Origin: Paenibacillus aestuarii
Lineage (GTDB): Bacteria > Bacillota > Bacilli > Paenibacillales > NBRC-103111
Length of the DNA: 64,000 nt
Direction: 5' to 3'
Assembly (NCBI RefSeq): GCF_027789125.1
Contig: NZ_JAQFVF010000023.1
Coordinates: 62,001 to 126,000, forward strand
Numbering within the stretch: position 1 is the first letter of the stretch; every line of letters starts with the position of its first letter. Both the position numbers and the translations under genes were made by a program. Below are positions 8,668 through 17,590 of the stretch, in pieces. The notes under the pieces were generated by a model. The model saw nothing but the letters and a program-made list of their open reading frames with translations. It made no database searches and had not been told where the DNA came from.

Positions 8668-9627
8668 CTATTCTTTTCCTTGATAATGGACCCAACGCTT
8701 CTGAGTACTGAATATAAGCGCTGTCAATGCGACCACAATCAAGAACAGAATCCAGGCCATGGCCGAAGCATACCCCATCTTCAAATAGCCGAAGCCGTTC
8801 GTGTACAAATACATCACGTAGAACATCATGGAGTTGGCAGGCGTGCCTTGTCCGTTCGTGAGCATGAAAGGCAGCACGAAGTTTTGCAAAGCGCCGATCG
8901 TGCCCATGATCAAGTTAAAGAAGATGACGGGCGTCAACAGCGGCAAGGTGATCGTCTTCGTGCGCTGCCAGGCACTGGCTCCATCCACGTTGGCGGCATC
9001 GTAGTAATCCTGAGGGATATCTTGCAGACCTGCCAAATAAATGACGACCGCCTGCCCGGTTCCCCATAAGCTCATCAGAATGAGCGATGGCTTCGACCAT
9101 GTCTCACTTCCAATCCAGGGCGGACCATCAATACCTATTTTTTCCAACCAAAAGTTCACAAGCCCGAACTGCGGATTCAGCAGCCATAGCCAGATGATGG
9201 TCGTGGCTACAGGCGGGACTAGGCTGGGGATGAAGAAGAGCGTACGGTATATGCCCTGACCACGTATTTTCAAGTTCAAGAGCAGGGCTAATCCTACGCC
9301 GACGGCTACGCTTAGCGGAACAAAAATAACCGTATAGTACAAGGTATTATAAATACTGATCCAGAATACCCGGTCATGAATAAGATCGATATAATTTTTC
9401 AAGCCGATAAAATCGCCGGACTCCAGGATGCTATAAGTCGTCAGGCTGTAATAAGCGGACATGACAAGCGGGTAGGCGTGAAAAAGCAGCAGGCCGAGAA
9501 TCCAAGGCAAGGCAAAGATGAAGCCGAACAGTGAGATCTTTTTTTCGAAGCGAGTCTTTTTCACCTTCACGGCGCCTGCAGAAGCCGTTAGCGTTGAAGC
9601 CGGATTATCCGTATCGGTCACAGTCAA
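8668..9627 (-). CDS. Sugar ABC transporter permease, MalF type
   Basis: A 319-residue permease beginning at a TTG with AGGAGGG seven bases upstream. It has six predicted helices after a basic cytoplasmic N-terminus (KVKKTRFEKK) and an EAA loop, YDAANVDGASAWQRTKTI, near residue 215. It pairs with the MalG-type gene downstream and the lipoprotein gene 11 bases upstream. The three genes form a standard carbohydrate uptake (CUT1) importer lacking its ATPase gene. Confidence 0.93.
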   Translation of the reverse strand: MTVTDTDNPASTLTASAGAVKVKKTRFEKKISLFGFIFALPWILGLLLFHAYPLVMSAYYSLTTYSILESGDFIGLKNYIDLIHDRVFWISIYNTLYYTVIFVPLSVAVGVGLALLLNLKIRGQGIYRTLFFIPSLVPPVATTIIWLWLLNPQFGLVNFWLEKIGIDGPPWIGSETWSKPSLILMSLWGTGQAVVIYLAGLQDIPQDYYDAANVDGASAWQRTKTITLPLLTPVIFFNLIMGTIGALQNFVLPFMLTNGQGTPANSMMFYVMYLYTNGFGYLKMGYASAMAWILFLIVVALTALIFSTQKRWVHYQGKE

Positions 9628-9638
9628 TCGGCTCCCTC

Positions 9639-11045
9639 CTAGTTGCCTATTTTCGCAAGTTCCGCATCGACATTCTTCTTCACTTCGTCCAGAAGCGCTT
9701 GTGGCTCGCCTTTGCCGTGTATGGCCAAATCCTGCACACGATTCGCTTCATTCCACAGGAATGCGCCTACGGGCGAAACAGGACGCGTATAAGCGGTAGG
9801 CATCAAATCCAGGAATACTTTCAAGTTGGGGTTTTCAGATAGCTTCATCTCATCGTTCACGTTAGGCATCGCCGTAATATCGTAGCCTGCCTTCGGACGT
9901 TTTGCCCACAGCAGTGTACCTTCCTTATGGGCAACAAACTTGATAAATTCCCATGCTTCTTGCTCATGCTTGGAGCCTTTCGGCATCACGTACGACCAGC
10001 CGCCCGCCCATGTCACGGATTTATTGCCTTCAGCAGCAGGCATTGGCGCTACGCCCCAATCAAAGTTCAACTTATATTTGGCCAAATCGTTCAAGATCCA
10101 GTTGCCGTCGAACTCAAATCCAACTTTGCCCGTCCAGAACGGATTCATGCCCGTCTGCCCCATCGCATCAGAGAAGCTTGTCAAGTTAGCGATATCATAT
10201 TTTTTGGCATAACCCGCCATCCAAGCGAGCGCTTTCACGTTTTGCGGATCGTTCGGCGTCAAATTATGGTTGCTGTCCTCCCATTTTCCGCCCCAATTCC
10301 AAGCTTGCGTATAGAAATAGCCTTGATTCATCCACGGGATGAAACCAACTTGCGAATATTTATTGCCACTGCCCTTTTTGAATATTTTTTCCGCCATTTG
10401 ATCCAATTCTTCGATCGTTTGCGGCGGTTTATTCGGGTCAAGCCCGGCCTCTTTCATTAACGTTTTGTTATAATACATTCCGCGATTGTCCGTACCCCAC
10501 GGCAGTGCGTACACTTTATCTTTGTAGACGACTTCCGACCAAAGGCCTTTATAGTAATCATCCGGCGTGATTCCACTGCTCTTCACGAAGCTGGATAAAT
10601 CCGTCAATGAACCTTTGGCCGCCCAGGAACCGATAAGGAACCGGTCAAATAAGGCAACGTCAGGCGGATTGCCGCCGGCAATAGCGGTTAAGAGTTTATC
10701 CGAAGCTTGCGTCTGGCCTGTCGTCTCGACGAATGTCATTTTCACTTTTATATTCGGATGCTCTTTTTCAAACACGTCAACGACATTAGCTTTGAAATCT
10801 TTTTGATAATCTCCGCCCCAAGGGAACCAAAAATCAATCGTAACGGGGCCATTCTTGCTTGTTGAAGCATTGGGCGAGCTATTCTGTGTACTATTCGAAT
10901 CTGCGCTCTTGCCGCCAGGACTGCTGGAAGCGGTGTTCGACGAACTGCAGCCAGATATGGCCAACGTGATCGCCAGCGTAGCCGTACAGGGCAATGCCAC
11001 TAGTTTGTTACGGTTCCAACCTTTAGAACTCTTCTCATTGTTCAT
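9639..11045 (-). CDS. Sugar-binding lipoprotein of ABC transporter
   Basis: A 468-residue family 1 extracellular solute-binding protein. The lipoprotein signal ends in LAISGC with the lipidated Cys at 33, followed by a Ser/Asn-rich linker. The mature domain contains the typical CUT1 features (NPPDVALFDRF, GTDNRGMYYNKTLM, GWSYVMPKGSKHEQEAWEFIKF). AAAGGAGG lies six bases before the ATG. It captures the sugar outside the cell for the two permeases downstream. A cre-like CcpA site lies 46 bases upstream of the start, inside the 129-base gap after the sensor kinase, so expression can be catabolite-controlled apart from the regulator genes. Confidence 0.94.
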   Translation of the reverse strand: MNNEKSSKGWNRNKLVALPCTATLAITLAISGCSSSNTASSSPGGKSADSNSTQNSSPNASTSKNGPVTIDFWFPWGGDYQKDFKANVVDVFEKEHPNIKVKMTFVETTGQTQASDKLLTAIAGGNPPDVALFDRFLIGSWAAKGSLTDLSSFVKSSGITPDDYYKGLWSEVVYKDKVYALPWGTDNRGMYYNKTLMKEAGLDPNKPPQTIEELDQMAEKIFKKGSGNKYSQVGFIPWMNQGYFYTQAWNWGGKWEDSNHNLTPNDPQNVKALAWMAGYAKKYDIANLTSFSDAMGQTGMNPFWTGKVGFEFDGNWILNDLAKYKLNFDWGVAPMPAAEGNKSVTWAGGWSYVMPKGSKHEQEAWEFIKFVAHKEGTLLWAKRPKAGYDITAMPNVNDEMKLSENPNLKVFLDLMPTAYTRPVSPVGAFLWNEANRVQDLAIHGKGEPQALLDEVKKNVDAELAKIGN

Positions 11046-11091
11046 AAAGATCCTCCTTTTTGGGTGTAATCGCTCGAAAGCTTATCTTCAT

Positions 11092-11105
11092 TGTAGGCGC
11101 TTACA
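11092..11105 (-). promoter_or_regulatory. Candidate CcpA cre site before the sugar-binding protein gene
   Basis: Minus-strand sequence TGTAAGCGCCTACA matches 13 of 14 positions of the Bacillus cre consensus TGWAARCGYTWNCW. It lies in the untranslated gap between the sensor kinase and the solute-binding protein genes, where it could block transcription into the transport genes when preferred sugars are present. Confidence 0.5.
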
Positions 11106-11174
11106 TACCTCCTATTTAACGAGGGAATTTTTGTTTTTAGTGTATTATTTTTGTTTCGTTCGGGAGGCAATCTC

Positions 11175-12953
11175 TTATCTTAGCGGGAGAATCAGCGTTA
11201 CCTTCGTGCCAACGCCAGCTGTGCTCTCGATGTAAAGGCCCGATTCTTTACCATAGGTAAGCTTGATTTGTGAGTTAATATTTCTCAAGGCAAAATGCTG
11301 CCCCTCGCTTCCATCTTCACGCGACATCGCTTCCTCCAGTTCCATCAGCTTGGTGGCCTCAATGCCGATACCGTCATCTTCAACTTCAAAAAATAAGATA
11401 TGGTCCTCCATGATCCAGCGAATATGAAGCCGCCCGCTTCCCCGTTTATTTTCCAATCCGTGATAAATCGCATTTTCCACCAGAGGCTGAAAAACGAATT
11501 TCAACACCCGATAGTTTAGCAACGACGGGTCCATCTGCATCGTGACATGGAATTTGTCCTGATACCGCACTTTTTGAATTGCCAAATAGCTCTCCAACAA
11601 TTCTGCGCTTTCCCTGATCGTCACGAAATCATTGCCTTCACTTAAGCTGATCCGCAAATACTTGGATAAGCCAAAAATCATCGTGCTGATCTCGTCCACT
11701 TTGTGAATGCGGGCGATCCAATGAATCGAATCCAACGTATTGTACAAAAAGTGGGCATTGATTTGCGAAGCCATCATTTTCAATTGAATTTCTTTTTTCA
11801 GCAGCTTTTGCACGTAGACCTCATTAATAAGCTCATTAATTCTCGACACCATTTTATTGAAGCTGCGATACAGCATACCGAATTCATCGCTGCGCTCATC
11901 GGCAATCTGCACCTCGAAATCGCCATCACGAGCCTTGCCCATTGATCTCATTAGCACGCGCACCGGTTTGTGCATCTGTTTGGCTACCAGCAGCGCCAGG
12001 GCGGTCGCAACCAAACTAAAGCCAATGACCAAATAAATCGTGTAATAACCGATTTCTCTGGAATCGCTGATCAAATTATGAATCGGCGCGATGCCAACCA
12101 GCCGCCAATGATTGATTGTCAATTGATCATACACGACCATCGCTTCTTCACCTTCGACCGAATCGGTCAAATACCCGCTATGAATCGCCGGTAGCTTGAC
12201 GCCGAGCGGTCTCATGTTTTGCGTGCCATTCCCGTCCGCCATGATCGTATTGTCTGTGTCAACGATATACGTTGTACCCTGCGCTTGAAAATCCACTTCC
12301 GATAAAAACTGCTGAATCGGCGCTGGATCAAATTCCATAATTAGGATGCCAAGCGTCTGGTCGAGATTATCAAAATTTTTGATCGCTCTGCCCAGCACGA
12401 ACACAGGTTTTTGGATCTCATCCGTGTTCGTTTGGATCAGCGGGGTGCGAATGCCGTACCATACGATTTGACCGTTTGCAGCACGAATTTGTTGGTACCA
12501 ATCTTCGGACTGCTGCTCTTTGCTGACGACTGGAAGCTCCGTAAAGCCCCCATTCACGAACCGATACGACGCGCTGCGCTCACCCAGGATGTAGATGCTC
12601 AACGTATCATTTTTCACATTGACGAGATTGGAAAGAAACTGGGAAATTAGCTGGTTATTATAGCTTTGATCATAGCTATCTTGATATTTACCGATAATGC
12701 CTTTTTGGATTTCCTTATTCCCAAATACAAGTAACGACCGGTTGACATATTCGTTCAACATTAATTCCAAACGGCGGTCTGCCTGCTGCACGGTTTGCCA
12801 AGCGACTTGCGACACTTTAGAGCTGATGATGTCATTCGCTTTGTGATAAGACAAATAACCCATGAGGACGATTGAAGCCGACATACTGACAAAAAATAAA
12901 ATAAACAATTTATAGCCGACTGACCGCCATTTCAAATACGAATGAAGATTCAT
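11175..12953 (-). CDS. YesM-type sensor histidine kinase
   Basis: A 592-residue membrane kinase: helix 1 (about 13-33), extracellular Cache-like sensor region (about 34-290), helix 2 (about 295-315), HAMP (about 315-370), His_kinase domain (about 380-460) and HATPase (about 480-592; VENAIYHGLE, DDGIGIE). The phospho-acceptor motif reads QINAHFLYNTLDS, with Ala where this family usually has Pro before Phe-Leu-Tyr. It is 21 bases downstream of its AraC-type response regulator gene. Together they most likely sense a sugar outside the cell and switch on the transporter genes that follow. Confidence 0.93.
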   Translation of the reverse strand: MNLHSYLKWRSVGYKLFILFFVSMSASIVLMGYLSYHKANDIISSKVSQVAWQTVQQADRRLELMLNEYVNRSLLVFGNKEIQKGIIGKYQDSYDQSYNNQLISQFLSNLVNVKNDTLSIYILGERSASYRFVNGGFTELPVVSKEQQSEDWYQQIRAANGQIVWYGIRTPLIQTNTDEIQKPVFVLGRAIKNFDNLDQTLGILIMEFDPAPIQQFLSEVDFQAQGTTYIVDTDNTIMADGNGTQNMRPLGVKLPAIHSGYLTDSVEGEEAMVVYDQLTINHWRLVGIAPIHNLISDSREIGYYTIYLVIGFSLVATALALLVAKQMHKPVRVLMRSMGKARDGDFEVQIADERSDEFGMLYRSFNKMVSRINELINEVYVQKLLKKEIQLKMMASQINAHFLYNTLDSIHWIARIHKVDEISTMIFGLSKYLRISLSEGNDFVTIRESAELLESYLAIQKVRYQDKFHVTMQMDPSLLNYRVLKFVFQPLVENAIYHGLENKRGSGRLHIRWIMEDHILFFEVEDDGIGIEATKLMELEEAMSREDGSEGQHFALRNINSQIKLTYGKESGLYIESTAGVGTKVTLILPLR

Positions 12954-12974
12954 GCCGAGTCCTCCCCGATCCGT

Positions 12975-14210
12975 TTACTTCTTCCCCACATCCCGGTATT
13001 GAGCAGGAGTCATGCCCTCTTGCTCCTTGAAGAGCTTGACGAAGTGCCGGAAATCTTGATATCCAACTTGCTCCGCTACCTCATAAATTTTCAGTGTAGT
13101 CATCTTCAACAGCTCCTTGGCCTTGCTCGTGCGGAGCCGAATCAGATATTTGCTGAACGTTTCCCCTGTCTTCTCATGAAAAAGCTTGCTGAAATACGAA
13201 GGATTCAAATACAAATGTTCAGCAACCTGATTCATTGTCAAAGGTTCTGTAAAATGTTTTGCCGTAAAATCCATCGCCAGCTCCACAAATCTATTTCGGT
13301 TGCCCCGTTCATGCACATAAAGTGCATCCTCGCTTGCTTGAACGGCCTCACGAAAAGCGGCATGCAGCTTCGTTATGTCGCAGTTGCGGCTCATCCCGAC
13401 ATTAATGCCGATTCCCAGATAGGTCCGGCAAGCTTTGATAAAAGTTTCCATCGCCGCTTGTCCGATTTCTTGGCTGGCTGGTGAATGAAGGAGCGCGAGA
13501 TCCGCATCTCCGCAATGATCCAAAGGGCATGTCAACATAGAAACATCGGCCACTTGTGCGAATTCCGCTTTCGCGAAATTGCCGATGGCCCGTCGGAGAG
13601 CATAATGATCCTTCGCATTCTCAGCATGCGGTCCCCAATCATACACTTTCATGATCATGACTTGAAGATGGTTGGGATCAAGCCGAAAGTGCAATTGGTC
13701 CCACAATTTGACATTCCGCTCGTTTGAAGCACTTTCATTCAAGAGCATTGTCTCCACATATTGCTGCCTTGCCAGCGGTAAGCTTTCCCTCATGCGTGCT
13801 GACATTTGCGCGATTTCATCCTGTTCATGATTCTCTCGCTGAATTTGCGCTATACATTGGCGCACGACCTCGAGAACTTGCGTTTCCTCAATCGGTTTCA
13901 GCACGTAATCGGCCACTCCAAACCGCATCGCTTTCTGCGCGTAGCTGAATTCACTGTAACCACTAATAATAATGAATTTGCAAAGCAGTTGGCGCGCCTT
14001 GACCGCTTCAATGAAGGCCAGCCCGTCCATCCTCGGCATCTTGATATCCGTAATAATGATATCCGGTACCTGTGTATCCAGGAAGGCCAGCGCCTCCTCT
14101 CCATCTTCCGCATCCCCCAGTACTTCAACCCCTTCCGCCTGCCAATCAATCGTAGTGCGCAGCCCTTGCCGAACCCACCTTTCATCATCAACGATTAATA
14201 AAGAGTACAT
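12975..14210 (-). CDS. YesN-type response regulator with AraC DNA-binding domain
   Basis: A 411-residue regulator. The receiver domain (1-120) has the acidic pair in VDDERW, phospho-acceptor Asp55 in IITDIKMP and the conserved Lys in YVLKPIEE. The C-terminal AraC helix-turn-helix pair occupies the last 100 residues (MNQVAEHLYLNPSYFSKLF, IYEVAEQVGYQDFRHFVKLF). The start at 14210 is preferred over the ATG two codons upstream because GGAG is seven bases before it and only one base before the other. It heads the seven-gene sugar locus. Confidence 0.93.
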   Translation of the reverse strand: MYSLLIVDDERWVRQGLRTTIDWQAEGVEVLGDAEDGEEALAFLDTQVPDIIITDIKMPRMDGLAFIEAVKARQLLCKFIIISGYSEFSYAQKAMRFGVADYVLKPIEETQVLEVVRQCIAQIQRENHEQDEIAQMSARMRESLPLARQQYVETMLLNESASNERNVKLWDQLHFRLDPNHLQVMIMKVYDWGPHAENAKDHYALRRAIGNFAKAEFAQVADVSMLTCPLDHCGDADLALLHSPASQEIGQAAMETFIKACRTYLGIGINVGMSRNCDITKLHAAFREAVQASEDALYVHERGNRNRFVELAMDFTAKHFTEPLTMNQVAEHLYLNPSYFSKLFHEKTGETFSKYLIRLRTSKAKELLKMTTLKIYEVAEQVGYQDFRHFVKLFKEQEGMTPAQYRDVGKK

Positions 14211-14380
14211 GACCATGCTCCTTTCCCATGTTCAAGCTGCAACAATGACTTTTACCAAGATGACTATCATCATTTTCCCATACTTTACAATAATATGGTA
14301 GGTTTTAAAAGGAACGTTCATTCGATATCATCATCTTTGCAGACGGAACTTTGTGCAGAGAGCAGTGAAACAGCATGCAA

Positions 14381-14427
14381 AAAAGCTGCCCGAAGTCATC
14401 AGCGATGACTTGCCAGGCAGCTTTTTA
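14381..14427. terminator. Terminator after the MATE exporter gene
   Basis: Long hairpin with AAAAAGCTGCC/GGCAGCTTTTT outer arms and an inner AGTCAT/ATGACT stem, lying immediately after the MATE stop on the minus strand. Confidence 0.85.
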
Positions 14428-14428
14428 A

Positions 14429-15835
14429 TTACTCATTGGCCGAAGTTTCTATCAATTTGTGCCGATACCATTTGTCCCCATGGAAGCGCATCATGAAAAT
14501 AAATCCACGCATGCCCCATTCAATATTCATAGCCAGCCATACGCCGATAATGCCGAAGTGGAAGACGATCCCCAGCAAGTAGCCAAGAACGATCCGGAAC
14601 AACCACATGGAAAGCATCGAAGTCACCGATGTAAACTTGGAATCTCCTGCAGCTCTTAACGCAGATGGCAGCAAGAAGCTGATCGGCCACAAAGGTATTT
14701 GGGCGATGGCGCAAATTAGCACCACAATGAAGATGCTGTGCACAATTTCCGCTGGTGGGTGAAATAGGCCCACAATCGGTTTAAATAGCGGAAAAACGAT
14801 CATAGCCATCATGACAAAGGAGATCGACGACAACCAGAGAAACGATCGCGTGAATTTGCGGGCATCCTTTATATTTTGCCGTCCGATACATTGACCGATT
14901 ACGGTAACCGTAGTCAGCTGCAGCGCACCCGATGGAATCTGTAACACACCGGCAAGCGATGAAGCAATAGCATTGACGGCCATGGCATGTGTACCGAGAC
15001 TGACGATAAAGACTTGCGTTAAAATTTTGCCCCCGTTAAAAAACATTTGCTCCGCAGCAAACGGGAGTCCAATAAACAAAATCTTTTTCAGTGTTGCATA
15101 ATGAAAATGGATGATATCCTTGATTTGGATATGCAGACTCGTATCGATTCTTGTTAAATAGACGAGCGCGAATGCCGCAGCCCCAAAACGGGATATATTC
15201 ACCGCCAGGTTCATCCCATGGACACCCATATGGAGCATGTTAATGAAGACGACATTCAAGATCAGATAAGTCACGTTCATAATTAAGGAAAGCACCAAAG
15301 AGCCTCTGCTCTTCCCGATTCCCCGCAGCGCACCGCATACCGCTTCCACGATGGCGATGCCGAGGTAGGAAATGCTGCTGCCAATCAGATAGATCTTGGC
15401 ATTGGCGAATACGTCCGCTTCCGCTGCTCCAAACAATAATTTCAGGATCGGATTGTGAAGTACGATCAACACAAGGCTGATACATAGCGCCATCAAGGCT
15501 ACGGACGATACCGAGCATGCAGCCGCTCTGGAAACCATTCGCTCATTCCCGCTCCCTTTATATTGAGCGACGACAACCGTCCCCCCGGTCGAGAGTGCGA
15601 CAAACACGCTGATCAGAAACATATTCAACGAATCGACCATGTTCACAGCGCTGATCGCTGCCACGCCCGACGAACTGATCATCGCCGAGTTAAACAAGTT
15701 GAGGCAAGTAATAAAAGCCTGATCAATGAGTATGGGCACAAATAACGTGTAAATTTGCCGATAGTCGATAGATTCGCCCGTCAAATGCCGGTTCAAAATG
15801 CCTTGCATGCGAACTTTCAATAATGGAGGATTCAT
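14429..15835 (-). CDS. MATE family efflux transporter
   Basis: A 468-residue membrane protein with about twelve predicted helices in two related halves, the normal MATE length. The family exports drugs or metabolites in exchange for sodium or protons. Recognisable segments include the N-terminal half's NLFNSAMISSSGVAAISAV and the second-half start GLPFAAEQMFFNGGKIL. No regulator adjoins it; a divergent glycosidase-like gene starts 129 bases away. The ribosome site before the ATG is weak, so the start may be nine codons further in. The substrate is unknown. Confidence 0.9.
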   Translation of the reverse strand: MNPPLLKVRMQGILNRHLTGESIDYRQIYTLFVPILIDQAFITCLNLFNSAMISSSGVAAISAVNMVDSLNMFLISVFVALSTGGTVVVAQYKGSGNERMVSRAAACSVSSVALMALCISLVLIVLHNPILKLLFGAAEADVFANAKIYLIGSSISYLGIAIVEAVCGALRGIGKSRGSLVLSLIMNVTYLILNVVFINMLHMGVHGMNLAVNISRFGAAAFALVYLTRIDTSLHIQIKDIIHFHYATLKKILFIGLPFAAEQMFFNGGKILTQVFIVSLGTHAMAVNAIASSLAGVLQIPSGALQLTTVTVIGQCIGRQNIKDARKFTRSFLWLSSISFVMMAMIVFPLFKPIVGLFHPPAEIVHSIFIVVLICAIAQIPLWPISFLLPSALRAAGDSKFTSVTSMLSMWLFRIVLGYLLGIVFHFGIIGVWLAMNIEWGMRGFIFMMRFHGDKWYRHKLIETSANE

Positions 15836-15963
15836 AGCGTCACTTTCTTATGTGAGAAGCATTTTTTTATTTACTATAACACATTAAAATGAAGGATGAA
15901 TGATTTTTTCCAATTTTCTCGCATGATAACATAGACGTTGCCACAAGAGGAGGCGTGTAGGCT

Positions 15964-16956
15964 ATGAAAGAGAAAGAATCAGGATTGACGTTTGGGATCT
16001 ATCCATTAGGCGTCGCAGGAACGCCAACAGGTTTGGCAGTCGGCCCCCAGGATGATTATGAGAAGATCCAGGCTGCGCTGCAAGACCTTCGTGTAAGCGA
16101 TAAAACGCTGCACGCGAGAAATTATGTCATCTATTACGGCCCCGATTCCGAAGGCCGGATGCTGGCAGCTGCAGAGCGGTATGCGCAAGGCGGCGTAATG
16201 ACTGATCTTACCGTAGGATGCCTGCAGGAACCGGACATCGATCTGGAAGGCTGGCTTGGCTTTATCCGTAAGTTGCTTCGCAATCATGGGTCCCAGTTGA
16301 CATCGCTGCAAATTACGAATGAACCGAACTTATCGTTCATGGACGGTTCCAAGCCCTATGTCCTGCAAGCTTTAGTGGAAGGCGTCGTTGCCGCTAAAGC
16401 GGAAGTTACGCAGCTGAATCTACAAGATCGCGTCCAGATCGGGTTCGGTTCCGTCCCGGAAAGCGCTGTAACCCTCCCTCATTTTTGGGAAAATCTCGCT
16501 AAGCTTGGCGGCGAACGTTTCATTCGTTCTGTGGACTTTGTCGCACACAATTTTTATGTCGACGTATTTGACGAGAATCCGCTGGAGCTCAGCGAAGTTC
16601 CTGCTGCTGTGGAGCGCACACTGCGGCAGTTTCGTGAAAAAGATTTAACTATCCTCGGTTTGCCGGCCCATGTACCAATACGGGTAACAGAAAACGGCTG
16701 GCCGACAGGCAAAAATCCTTTTAACCCCGTCGAACGATCTTACGAACGCCAAACACACGTTCTGGAATCGGTCATTCGTACCGTCTATCGCTTGCGGAAT
16801 GAACTGAATATCACGCATTACGAGCTATTTGGGCTGCGGGATGCGGATAGTGCCAAGGACGATCTCTTCCACCAATTTGGGATCGTGCGTGACGATTATT
16901 CGCCGAAGCCTGCGTACGACACGTTCAAAAAGCTCATTCAAGAGTTGGGCAAGTAA
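15964..16956 (+). CDS. Glycoside hydrolase-like TIM-barrel protein, unassigned family
   Basis: A 330-residue cytoplasmic protein without a signal peptide. I do not recognise a named family with certainty. Two features look like a clan-A retaining glycosidase: an Asn-Glu-Pro at the end of a predicted strand (QITNEPNLSF, about residue 120), as at the acid/base catalyst, and a strand ending in Glu (VTENGWPTG, about residue 243), as at the nucleophile. GWPTG recalls the GH17 signature around its nucleophile. AGGAGG lies 11 bases before the ATG. It stands alone between a MATE exporter and a converging operon, so the context gives no substrate. Confidence 0.6.
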   Translation: MKEKESGLTFGIYPLGVAGTPTGLAVGPQDDYEKIQAALQDLRVSDKTLHARNYVIYYGPDSEGRMLAAAERYAQGGVMTDLTVGCLQEPDIDLEGWLGFIRKLLRNHGSQLTSLQITNEPNLSFMDGSKPYVLQALVEGVVAAKAEVTQLNLQDRVQIGFGSVPESAVTLPHFWENLAKLGGERFIRSVDFVAHNFYVDVFDENPLELSEVPAAVERTLRQFREKDLTILGLPAHVPIRVTENGWPTGKNPFNPVERSYERQTHVLESVIRTVYRLRNELNITHYELFGLRDADSAKDDLFHQFGIVRDDYSPKPAYDTFKKLIQELGK

Positions 16957-16958
16957 AT

Positions 16959-17000
16959 AAAGCCGTAGTCCAGGGCGTGTGCCGGTAGGACTGCGGCTTT
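16959..17000. terminator. Bidirectional terminator
   Basis: Arms AAAGCCGTAGTCC and GGACTGCGGCTTT pair with one mismatch around a 16-base loop, with T-rich flanks on both sides. It separates the glycosidase-like gene from the converging nagA operon. Confidence 0.8.
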
Positions 17001-17009
17001 TTCATAGAC

Positions 17010-17588
17010 TTACTTTCTCCGCGCCAGTTCAGCGCTCACTTCCTGCAAAAGCTGCGTATAGTCAAAACTGTCTGGCGTCGTTGTCTCAATTTCGCGGATT
17101 GTCCCGCCGATGCTCAAGGGAGTAAGATCCCCCTGCAGGAGCCGCTCTTTATTTCCTTCCTGCTCAATCCATGACAGATCGCTATGACTCGCATGGCGGC
17201 CCACCGATCCGATTCTTTCGTGAAAACGCCGCAGCAGCACTTCCCCATTCGCTCGGCATACGATTTGCAACGGTTCAAACGGGTAGGCTTGCTGCAATTG
17301 AAGCAGTTCCGCGCTGCGTATTTCCGGGCGACCAAAAAATCCCTCGATCATCACCGGTTGGCCCGCTGCCAACACCGTTCCAGCCGAAGCGTACATCATC
17401 GTAAAAGCGGCAGGCGCCAAAAGCGGCGGACAACCGTTGCTTGGACAGTCCATCGCATCGAATAAGGTTTCATAGATACGGTCCCGGGAAAACAGCGGCA
17501 CATGCAAGTCATGCGCAAGCCGATTCGCGAGCGTCGACTTTCCGGCGCCGGGAAGGCCATTGACGATGATGAATAAAGGTTGTGCCAA
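17010..17588 (-). CDS. Small P-loop kinase / AAA-type ATP-binding protein
   Basis: A 192-residue protein with a Walker A motif GLPGAGKST near residues 10-18 and a following LFSRDRIYETLF strand typical of small-molecule kinases of the chloramphenicol phosphotransferase or zeta-toxin-like fold. The TTG at 17588 is chosen as start because GAGGAG lies nine bases upstream; it begins three bases after the upstream gene's stop. An in-frame ATG nine codons earlier would overlap that gene. It is the last gene of the nagA operon. The substrate is unknown. Antibiotic or sugar phosphorylation are both possible. Confidence 0.75.
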   Translation of the reverse strand: MAQPLFIIVNGLPGAGKSTLANRLAHDLHVPLFSRDRIYETLFDAMDCPSNGCPPLLAPAAFTMMYASAGTVLAAGQPVMIEGFFGRPEIRSAELLQLQQAYPFEPLQIVCRANGEVLLRRFHERIGSVGRHASHSDLSWIEQEGNKERLLQGDLTPLSIGGTIREIETTTPDSFDYTQLLQEVSAELARRK

Positions 17589-17590
17589 CG

